42,481 nucleotides of DNA from Promethearchaeota archaeon (GTDB lineage: Archaea; Asgardarchaeota; Lokiarchaeia; Sigyniarchaeales; SOKP01), in the NCBI GenBank assembly GCA_004524725.1, contig SDNW01000007.1, positions 1 to 42,481 on the forward strand, read 5' to 3'. The first letter of the stretch is position 1. Each line of letters begins with the position of its first letter. The notes under the pieces are model-generated. The model searched no databases. It was not told where the DNA came from and worked only from the letters and a program-made list of their open reading frames with translations. A program made the translations under genes and the position numbers. This document shows, piece by piece, positions 36,290-42,481 of the stretch.

Positions 36290-36613
36290 CTATCCCCTTT
36301 TGTTTACTGGTTCTAAGATGTCTTTATATTTTTTTAGAAAAACCTCTTCTTCCGCTTCTTCGTTAAATATAGTGGGGATTATGTAAACAAAAGGTCGTTT
36401 ATTGTTTAATTTAAAGTTCAAAAAATATGAGATTTGAGCTTCATTAAGTTCTATAGTAATAATGATCATTCCTATTGATTTATCAGAGATTAGATCCTCA
36501 AAAATAGTAATTAAATCTTCTGAGTTATCTATAATCATCCCTTCAATGCCTATTAGTCCAAACATTATGACCATATCATCATTACCTAATATATAGACTT
36601 TTTGATTAACCAT
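36290..36613 (-). CDS. atpF: A-type ATP synthase subunit F (central stalk)
   Basis: Subunit F is a small Rossmann-like protein that binds D and helps control rotation. The N-terminus VYILGNDDMVIMFGLIGIEG matches the family pattern, and KSIGMIIITIELNEAQI follows as the next strand and helix. I chose the ATG at 36613, which overlaps the last eight bases of subunit H (ATGGTTAA). A TTG at 36622 would add three residues. At about 107 aa the length is normal. The stop lies just before the disputed start of subunit E. Confidence 0.9.
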   Translation of the reverse strand: MVNQKVYILGNDDMVIMFGLIGIEGMIIDNSEDLITIFEDLISDKSIGMIIITIELNEAQISYFLNFKLNNKRPFVYIIPTIFNEEAEEEVFLKKYKDILEPVNKRG

Positions 36614-36923
36614 TAAAATCAAACCCCAATCGTTTTAAAACTTCGTTAATTATTTTATCTTTATTTTTAAGGTAATTTTCTTCTACTTTCTTCATTTTAT
36701 GAAGGAGATTTGACTCAAATATCGAGACCTGATCGTTCACTTCATCAGAAAGCGACTTTAAGGCCAAATCTATAACACTTCTTTTTTTTTGAATGGTTTC
36801 TTCAATTTTATTTTCTTGCTCTTCTTTGAGAGTTTGTATCTCCCTTAAATTTGCTTCTTTAGCTTTATCAATTAAATTTTCGGATATTCTTTCTATTTCT
36901 TTAGCCCACTTAAAGATCTCCAT
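36606..36923 (-). CDS. atpH: A-type ATP synthase subunit H/G (peripheral stalk)
   Basis: This 105-aa protein is a single long charged helix (EIERISENLIDKAKEANLRE and onward), as expected for the H/G partner of subunit E in the right-handed coiled-coil stator. It has no other motif, so part of the assignment rests on its place between C and F. It overlaps the end of subunit C by 14 bases and the start of F by eight. Confidence 0.82.
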   Translation of the reverse strand: MEIFKWAKEIERISENLIDKAKEANLREIQTLKEEQENKIEETIQKKRSVIDLALKSLSDEVNDQVSIFESNLLHKMKKVEENYLKNKDKIINEVLKRLGFDFNG

Positions 36924-37977
36924 GTAGTTTTTCTAACCTCTCATATTTATTATGAATCAATCGAATGACATTTGGCATAATATCAAATTTAATTTCTTTA
37001 TCTTTTTTTACAAGTAATTCTATGATTTTATAGACTGTTGAAAAATCGATATCATCAATAATCAGGTGGTTTTTTTTAAAAAAATATTCTTGATAAATAT
37101 TTTGTAAGGACCAAATAAAATGCTTTCTAACTAATTTATATTCAATTTTATTCGTTTTTAATCCTTGATGTCCTTTAAGATACTTTTCTATATTAGAATA
37201 AAATTTTTCAAGATCTTCCATCCTAAATAATCGTTCCAGAGTTTCTTCATCTAAAAGAAAGTAACGTTTAACTAAAAACTGTTCTAATAACTTTTTATCA
37301 ATGGAGTTTTTAATACCTCTAGCAATTATTCGCAAGTTGTAAACTTCGATTAAATAGGAAATAAATGACGCAACTATATCTTTAGTTTTTCGTTTAAAGG
37401 AGGGATGAGCCTCTTTTAAATTTTCATAATATAACCTATCTAAAAATCCTTCTAAGACAAAAATCTCTTTATTATTTTTAAAATACAATATTCCTTCTCT
37501 TATTGGTTTGTTATATTTTGTTCCGCGTAAATAGAGTTGAATTTCGTCTAAAGTATTCTTTTCCAAGAGATCATTAATAAATTTCGTGTGATCTAAATAC
37601 TCTTCAACTAGAAAATTAACTCTATTTCTCCTTTCTTTAATGGGCATACCAATAATCAAGGTGATTATGATTTGCTTTATATTAGTAATTTCAAAAGTTA
37701 AAAGATAATTCCTCAAAAACTTTCTCATTGGTAATGGGCTTATAGATAAAATTTTGCCGATAATTCTAATGTAAACATGGAAGAGAGCTTGCTCTATCTC
37801 GATAATAGTATAATCTTTAATATTAATATCGGGATAATAGGGGACTATGAAATCAATTAAATCCTTGATGGTATCTAAATTTCTTAACTGTTTTAAAGAT
37901 GAGTCATCGAGAATAAGTTGTTTTAGCTTATTAATTCTGACATACGTGTATGCATATGAAGGAATATTTATACTCGT
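36910..37977 (-). CDS. atpC: A-type ATP synthase subunit C, with non-standard or frameshifted start
   Basis: Subunit C sits as a cap between the central stalk and the K ring. The first in-frame ATG, at 37728, would give only 272 aa, well short of the usual 350-390. The frame is open upstream to a stop at 37996-37998, and this part encodes INIPSYAYTYVRINKLKQLI and then DYTIIEIEQALFHVYIRI, a clear subunit C N-terminus. No ATG, GTG or TTG occurs in it. The end given here is ACG at 37975-37977, which follows GGTGA by seven bases and yields 355 aa. Alternatively, ATG at 37991 begins ATG GTG AAA AAG, and a -1 shift on AAAAAG enters the frame at GAA ACG AGT. Confidence 0.85.
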   Translation of the reverse strand, partial: TSINIPSYAYTYVRINKLKQLILDDSSLKQLRNLDTIKDLIDFIVPYYPDINIKDYTIIEIEQALFHVYIRIIGKILSISPLPMRKFLRNYLLTFEITNIKQIIITLIIGMPIKERRNRVNFLVEEYLDHTKFINDLLEKNTLDEIQLYLRGTKYNKPIREGILYFKNNKEIFVLEGFLDRLYYENLKEAHPSFKRKTKDIVASFISYLIEVYNLRIIARGIKNSIDKKLLEQFLVKRYFLLDEETLERLFRMEDLEKFYSNIEKYLKGHQGLKTNKIEYKLVRKHFIWSLQNIYQEYFFKKNHLIIDDIDFSTVYKIIELLVKKDKEIKFDIMPNVIRLIHNKYERLEKLHGDL

Positions 37978-38017
37978 TTCTTTTTCACCATAATACTACT
38001 TTTAATTCTTCAAAAGG

Positions 38018-38380
38018 TTAAGCTGCTGAAGGTATATTGAAAACTAATAATATCCCAACGATAAGTCCGTAAACAGCTAATGCCTCTGACATGGCTATTG
38101 CTAAAAAGGGTATTACAATGGAACCTTGACGTTCCGCTGCCGCTGAAATTGCTGCAGTACCGACAGTTTTTAATGCCCAAGCACTTCCAAGAACAGATAA
38201 TCCTACTGATATTGCAGCGGATATCGCTAACATTGATGTAGTTGGTGAATTATAAAAGTCAATAGGATCTGATTGAGCCGCTACAAATGAAATAAGTCCA
38301 TTTAAAGTTAAAAATACAATCGAAACTAATAATATTTGAAACAAGAGAATTGATAAATAAAATTTTTTCTTCGTATTCAT
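38018..38380 (-). CDS. atpK: A-type ATP synthase subunit K (proteolipid ring)
   Basis: Subunit K forms the ion-carrying ring. The 120-aa protein has an N-terminal signal-like helix (residues about 7-36, ending FVAAQSDP), then one hairpin at about 48-72 and 88-115. The ion-binding carboxylate is Glu99 in AIAMSEALAVYGLIV. The signal-like segment may be cleaved after VAAQ, leaving a standard 8-kDa hairpin. I chose ATG at 38380, which follows GGAAGTGATAATA, over an upstream GTG at 38389. As first gene of the operon it has a leader with a weak TATA element (CTTATAC, minus strand near 38434-38440). Confidence 0.93.
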   Translation of the reverse strand: MNTKKKFYLSILLFQILLVSIVFLTLNGLISFVAAQSDPIDFYNSPTTSMLAISAAISVGLSVLGSAWALKTVGTAAISAAAERQGSIVIPFLAIAMSEALAVYGLIVGILLVFNIPSAA

Positions 38381-38532
38381 TATTATCACTTCCTTAAAAG
38401 ATAAAAGATTGTATTAAGTTAAAGTAGAATGACGTATAAGTTTTTTTATTCATTAAAATAATTAGAAGAATATTAAATGATTTACTATGAAATTGAATTA
38501 GAATAGCAGATATTTATATCTTTTAGAAGACT

Positions 38533-39180
38533 CTATTGATAAAGCAATACTCGCATAACATCAGCTATATCATGTATTCTATCAGCCATTTGCTCCAATA
38601 ATACAATACTGTCTCTCATTCGCAACAAGTCTCGAATTTCTAATTTCTCATTAGAATATATGAATTCTAAGAATTGTCGATATAGCCGATCAATGTCATT
38701 CTCGTATTCATGTATTTTGGTTGTCATATCGAAGACCTTATCAGGATTATCACGGAAATACTTCAAAACTGTTTTTAATGCATTTGCCATTTCAATTATA
38801 TTATTTATTAATTTATGATAATGAGGTTTTATCTCTTGAAGAAGATTTTTTTCAAGTTTAATTTTTGGGAGCATATCTACGAATTCTAACGGATAGTTAA
38901 TAACGTTGTCCATTCGTAATACTAGGTTAATAAAATTACCCAAACCGGAAGCCCCAGTATCTGAAAAATCTTGTATTAATTTAATTTTAATCTCATCGGC
39001 TTCTTCTTCAGATAATTGCATCTTGCTTTTCTTTTTCTCCAGATCTTTTTCGTTTTTTTCAAAATCGTCTGCCCAGCTTGAATAATAGACACCCATATCA
39101 CTTATAACAGAGTAGATAATCCTTGAATGGTCTATCAACAGTGTGAGAATTTCTTGTTTAGTTTTTCTATTCGAAATCAT
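38533..39180 (-). CDS. DUF47/PhoU-like protein
   Basis: This all-helical protein of about 215 aa resembles the DUF47 (TIGR00153) family, distant relatives of PhoU. The signature is in the C-terminal half: KIHEYENDIDRLYRQFLEFI and RDSIVLLEQMADRIHDIADV, where the acidic and His residues bind metal. Family members often sit beside phosphate transporters of the PiT type, but none is visible here. The ATG at 39180 is used; a GTG at 39192 is possible. It is divergent from the 493-aa gene. Confidence 0.78.
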   Translation of the reverse strand: MISNRKTKQEILTLLIDHSRIIYSVISDMGVYYSSWADDFEKNEKDLEKKKSKMQLSEEEADEIKIKLIQDFSDTGASGLGNFINLVLRMDNVINYPLEFVDMLPKIKLEKNLLQEIKPHYHKLINNIIEMANALKTVLKYFRDNPDKVFDMTTKIHEYENDIDRLYRQFLEFIYSNEKLEIRDLLRMRDSIVLLEQMADRIHDIADVMRVLLYQ

Positions 39181-39481
39181 TGTAAAAGACACTAAAAATT
39201 TTATTATCTAAGATGAATATATGATTAGAATAATAAAAATAATCGTTTTTAGAGCGGAACCAAATCTGAATTTTTAATGACAACAATTTTTTAGATTTTT
39301 TTCTAAAAAAATTATTGATAAAATGGTATAGAAAAAGCAGAAATTTAAAATGTAAAAGAAAAGAGTGATTTTCATAAATTTATAATCAAAAAATATTAAT
39401 TTCTTGATAAATTCATATTCTACAATATACGTGCGGAAAATAACGAAGTCAATTCATTATTCATATATTGAGTTGTGTTAA
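39181..39481. other. divergent intergenic region with an AT-rich hairpin
   Basis: These 301 bases contain no gene. A 9-bp inverted repeat, TTTTTTAGA at 39287-39295 and TCTAAAAAA at 39302-39310, forms a strong A/T hairpin with a 6-base loop. Because both flanking genes point away from it, it is not a normal terminator and may be a binding site. No clear TATA box could be singled out in such AT-rich DNA. Confidence 0.4.
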
Positions 39482-40963
39482 ATGATATATCAAGGTCTTT
39501 TCAACATTTTAAGCTTATATCTTGATAATTTGGAATTTTTTTATAATTCTCTTGATGAATATTTCCATGAAAAAATAACAGATAATTTTGAGGAGGAAAT
39601 CGAAGATAAAGCGGCTCTTGATCTCACCTTAGAGAAGTTAAAGATGTTTTTTTCTAAAGAGTTACAAGAAATAGGGATAGAAGAGATCGAGGTTGAAAAT
39701 AAGTTATCCGATCCTTTTTTGGAACTGGATTCAGAAGATTATAAGAGAATTAGGTCTGCGTATGAATTGTATGAGATAAAAATTGCCCCCATTATCTATG
39801 AGATTTTTTTAGAGGAATTAGTTCATTATATCGCAGACTCAACTACGAGTGAAGTTATGATCAACCTAAAATCGAAGGGTTTTTTAAATATTGAATTTAT
39901 CGTGGATATTAAGGGGTTAAAGAGCTTATTCGACGATAATTTAGATAAAAAAGAAAAATTAAGAAAATATATCGAAATTCGAGAAAAATTCATTAAAAAA
40001 TTAAGTGAAAATAAACAAAAAATTGAGAAGTTAGAAGATTTAAAGAAACCGAAAGATAAACTTCAGCTACTATATCTTATATATCGAATTATCCAATTTT
40101 TTCACTTAGATAGACGGTTCGATTTTTCTCATATCATTGAATATATTAAGAATAATGTAGATGAGTGGTTAATGACTTTGCCACTTGTTACTCTAAAGAA
40201 TCCTGATCTGTACTTTTGTGGTCTTTATTTGGCAAAGAACTTAAATGTGACACTAGATAAAGAAAAGATTAAGAATTTTCTCATGCAGTTGTATGAAGAG
40301 GGCATCGATGAGTTCGAGGCGCCATTAGTGGAAGCAACAGATGGGTTATACTACTTTCTTAAGTCAACTAATTTAATGAAATTATGGCTAGATGAATCCC
40401 AAATAGAAAGATTAATTGAAACTGAACCTAAATTTTTTGAGCCCAATTATTTAAAAAATCTCGAAACATCTCAATTAGTTATAATCCTTAAAATATATAA
40501 TTTAGTCAAAAAAAAAGCAGCAATGGAACAAAATGTAAATAAAATCGTAGCCGAAATCGAAAAGAGGATAAGTTCCGATGGTATTACCCAATATAGAGAG
40601 GGTTTTGTATCCTCAGAAGCCACATATTACGTATTATTTTGTCGTTATATGAATAGATCCCTAGAAAATTTACAAGATTATGACTTATTAAGCACTATTG
40701 TATCTCGGATATATAGAAATCTCGAAATTTTAGAATTTACAGCAGATATGAATTACGATCTCATATCTGAGCTCTTTTATTCATTTGAAAGCTTAAAATT
40801 ATTTAATTGCATAGAGACCAAGCAAATGATTATTCAGTTAGCAAATTACTTATTTCCCACAAAAGTAGTAGAGAAAATTGAAAATTCAAGCGAGATTGTA
40901 AATTCTGATGCTAAATTTCGCCATTTGAAAGTGGACCGTATTACGGGAGAAACCATTTATTAA
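39482..40963 (+). CDS. helical protein of unknown function
   Basis: The 493-aa protein is soluble and almost entirely helical. The N-terminal 200 residues are charged and partly coiled-coil (KKEKLRKYIEIREKFIKKL). The C-terminal half contains IEKRISSDGITQYREGFVSSEATYYVLFC, which faintly recalls the repeat of prenyltransferase and terpene-cyclase alpha/alpha-barrels, but no catalytic Asp-rich or metal motif is seen. I do not recognise the family. It starts with ATG at 39482 and stands alone. A structural or binding role is more likely than catalysis. Confidence 0.6.
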   Translation: MIYQGLFNILSLYLDNLEFFYNSLDEYFHEKITDNFEEEIEDKAALDLTLEKLKMFFSKELQEIGIEEIEVENKLSDPFLELDSEDYKRIRSAYELYEIKIAPIIYEIFLEELVHYIADSTTSEVMINLKSKGFLNIEFIVDIKGLKSLFDDNLDKKEKLRKYIEIREKFIKKLSENKQKIEKLEDLKKPKDKLQLLYLIYRIIQFFHLDRRFDFSHIIEYIKNNVDEWLMTLPLVTLKNPDLYFCGLYLAKNLNVTLDKEKIKNFLMQLYEEGIDEFEAPLVEATDGLYYFLKSTNLMKLWLDESQIERLIETEPKFFEPNYLKNLETSQLVIILKIYNLVKKKAAMEQNVNKIVAEIEKRISSDGITQYREGFVSSEATYYVLFCRYMNRSLENLQDYDLLSTIVSRIYRNLEILEFTADMNYDLISELFYSFESLKLFNCIETKQMIIQLANYLFPTKVVEKIENSSEIVNSDAKFRHLKVDRITGETIY

Positions 40964-41087
40964 TTTGTATAGTTTCTAATATAGAATGAATCATATAAGA
41001 GAAAAATGAATTTGAAATAATTAGATGCAAATTTAATAACATTGTTCAACCGTTTATAAGAGTAATTCTAAAGAGAGAGTATAGCTA

Positions 41088-41207
41088 ATGGGTTTAAAGG
41101 AAACTATAAAACGGTGGGGAATTTATCTTGAATTTTTTAATTCGGTCACAATTGCTCGAAGAAAGTTAATGTTTAATATAACGATAAATATAACATTTAT
41201 AAATTGA
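41088..41207 (+). pseudogene. possible 5' remnant of a duplicated VIT1/CCC1 gene
   Basis: A 39-codon frame begins with ATG and ends in TGA. Its residues 12-30 (IYLEFFNSVTIARRKLMFN) align without gaps to the start of the downstream transporter (IYARITNLWSVARRYFVNN), sharing IY, one Asn and ARR, and the two DNA strings share GCTCGAAGA. The rest of a transporter is missing. It may be a decayed tandem copy, or a short independent gene that resembles it by chance. The remaining intergenic sequence up to 41265 shows nothing else. Confidence 0.35.
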
Positions 41208-41265
41208 TTGATACATTTTAAAACTTATCTAAATCTTTAAAAAGCGGGTAATAGGAGTTAATTAA

Positions 41266-41976
41266 TTGAATATTATTGAAAAAGTTAGAATATATGCTAG
41301 AATAACTAATTTATGGAGTGTCGCTCGAAGATACTTCGTAAATAACTTCTATGATGGTATGCTTACTGTTTTAGGAATTCTCTTGGGATTTTTTGTCGTT
41401 GTACTCAAGGATAATATCGCAGTTATTAACAGCAACTTAGTGATTCTTACAGGACTTGGATCATCGATAAGCATGCTAATTTCTGGTCTTACAGGATCCT
41501 ATTTATCAGAGAGGGCAGAACAAAAAAAAATTAAGGATATTATCAACAAATCAATGATAATTAATGAAGAGAGTGGTTTAAATTCGGTAGAGAATCAATC
41601 TTTTGAGGAGATAGAGAAATCTATGCTCATTAAGATTAAAAAAAAGCGACTTAGAAAACGGAATATGTCTCGAAGTGAAAAAAGGCAGATAAGAACAATA
41701 CAAGAGAGAGCTGAAACCTTCACCAGCATTATTGTATCAATAATAAATGGTTTTTCTCCTTTTTTTGGAGGAATAGTTCCTTTACTGCCATTCGTTTTTG
41801 TTTCAGAAGCAGGAATAGTGACCTTTATCATCTCCTTTTTAATCATCTTGATATGCATTATCATGTTAGGAGCATTTTTAGGGCTAATTGCTCGGGAATC
41901 TATCATTAAAAATATTCTTCAAATGGTTTTTGCTTTTGCAATTACAATCATAATTTCAATCTTTTTCTTAGGTTAG
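41266..41976 (+). CDS. VIT1/CCC1-family metal transporter
   Basis: VIT1/CCC1 proteins export or store iron and manganese. The opening SVARRYFVNNFYDGMLTVLGILLGFF carries the family signature of first membrane helix and polar residues. Five membrane segments are seen at about residues 24-47, 57-77, 160-180, 185-207 and 215-235. A charged cytoplasmic region of about 80 residues (to KKKRLRKRNMSR) separates helices 2 and 3, where family members bind metal. At 236 aa it has normal length. The start is TTG at 41266, preceded by AGGAG at eight bases. A short sequence resembling its N-terminus lies just upstream. Confidence 0.85.
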   Translation: MNIIEKVRIYARITNLWSVARRYFVNNFYDGMLTVLGILLGFFVVVLKDNIAVINSNLVILTGLGSSISMLISGLTGSYLSERAEQKKIKDIINKSMIINEESGLNSVENQSFEEIEKSMLIKIKKKRLRKRNMSRSEKRQIRTIQERAETFTSIIVSIINGFSPFFGGIVPLLPFVFVSEAGIVTFIISFLIILICIIMLGAFLGLIARESIIKNILQMVFAFAITIIISIFFLG

Positions 41977-42056
41977 GTATTCCTAAAGTGTAGATAATAA
42001 AATTAAAATCTTGTTAACCATTTTTAAAATAAAATTAAAAGGAGAATAACGAGATC

Positions 42057-42481
42057 GTGAAGAATTTTATTGGCATTGACATCGGATCTTTAGCAACGAA
42101 GATCGTTCTTATCAATGATGGAAAATTGTTAGATCATAAAACTGAGCGCTCCACGTACGATTTTAAGCGAGTAGGTCATAATTTATTTGATGATATACTT
42201 GCACAACATCACTTAGAAAGAAATGACGTATTTGTAATGAGTACTGGTTATGGTCGTAATACAATTGATATTGCTGATGACAGAGTAACTGAAATTACTG
42301 CCCATGCACGCGGAGCCCAATATTTCTTTCCAGATGCTGCTTCGGTTATTGATATTGGAGGTCAGGATAGCAAGGCTATAGTAATGTCTAAAAAGACGGG
42401 GAGTGTTATTGATTTTCAGATGAATGATAAATGCGCAGCAGGAACCGGGAGATTTTTAGAGGTGATGGCTCATGCCTTAGA
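42057..42481 (+). CDS. BadF/HgdC-type 2-hydroxyacyl-CoA dehydratase activator (partial)
   Basis: The gene runs off the right edge after 141 codons. The N-terminus FIGIDIGSLATKIVLI is the phosphate-binding segment of the ASKHA ATPases. VIDIGGQDSKAIVM follows at about residues 100-113, and NDKCAAGTGRFLEVMA at about 122-137; the Cys there is a ligand of the bridging 4Fe-4S cluster in HgdC. The activator injects an ATP-driven low-potential electron into 2-hydroxyacyl-CoA dehydratases or benzoyl-CoA reductases. The start is GTG at 42057, preceded by AAAGGAG. The dehydratase subunits would be expected downstream, beyond the window. Confidence 0.9.
   Translation, partial: MKNFIGIDIGSLATKIVLINDGKLLDHKTERSTYDFKRVGHNLFDDILAQHHLERNDVFVMSTGYGRNTIDIADDRVTEITAHARGAQYFFPDAASVIDIGGQDSKAIVMSKKTGSVIDFQMNDKCAAGTGRFLEVMAHAL

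Noticed and set aside
41595-41906. 103-codon frame on the minus strand inside the VIT1/CCC1 gene
   Set aside because: It is antisense to a conserved membrane protein gene and has no SD or family motif.

Overview
The window looks like chromosomal DNA of an Asgard archaeon, probably of the Lokiarchaeia type. The core genes are archaeal: an A-type ATP synthase operon, RadA, an EndA-type tRNA splicing endonuclease, the CdhA subunit of CODH/ACS and a MEMO-family protein. The DNA is AT-rich, Shine-Dalgarno (SD) sequences are of the GGTGA/AGGAG type, and TTG and GTG starts are common. Two genes encode Arf/Ras-like small GTPases inside larger multidomain proteins, which is an Asgard trait. No rRNA, tRNA, CRISPR array, IS element or phage gene was recognised, so the placement rests on gene content and is an inference.

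Layout. 0.2-10.4 kb: an Arf-like GTPase with an N-terminal helix-hairpin-helix region; cdhA with a small helical protein; a divergent winged-helix/Fe-S protein; a membrane glycerophosphodiester phosphodiesterase; a V4R protein; a second GTPase; and a zinc-ribbon protein with three Trp-Thr-x-Glu-Glu-Leu repeats. 10.5-13.5 kb: a 2-hydroxyacid dehydrogenase, a CoiA-like nuclease and a ribbon-helix-helix regulator. 13.5-21 kb: a sugar and glucan block with a GalT-like HIT protein, an NDP-sugar pyrophosphorylase, a 1138-aa GH13 enzyme and a phosphohexomutase homologue that has lost its catalytic motifs. 21-29 kb: a membrane protein, radA with an MBL-fold hydrolase, OsmC, a YdjM-like membrane protein, a PfkB kinase, a coiled-coil protein, MEMO and EndA. 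29-38.4 kb: the A-ATPase operon on the minus strand in the order K-C-H-F-E-A-B-D-I. 38.5-42.5 kb: a DUF47/PhoU-like protein, a helical protein of unknown function, a possible remnant of a duplicated VIT1/CCC1 gene, an intact VIT1/CCC1 transporter and the start of a BadF/HgdC-type activator.

How the genes work together. CdhA, the Fe-S protein and the HgdC-like activator fit an anaerobic, ferredoxin- and CoA-based metabolism. The A-ATPase supplies or uses the ion gradient. The sugar block suggests activation and remodelling of sugars or alpha-glucans, with the degenerate mutase possibly acting as a non-catalytic partner. The most unexpected structural point is in the ATPase operon: the reading frames of subunits C and E both continue upstream of any in-frame ATG, GTG or TTG into sequence that looks like the missing N-terminus. 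That implies non-canonical starts, -1 frameshifting or single-base assembly gaps.
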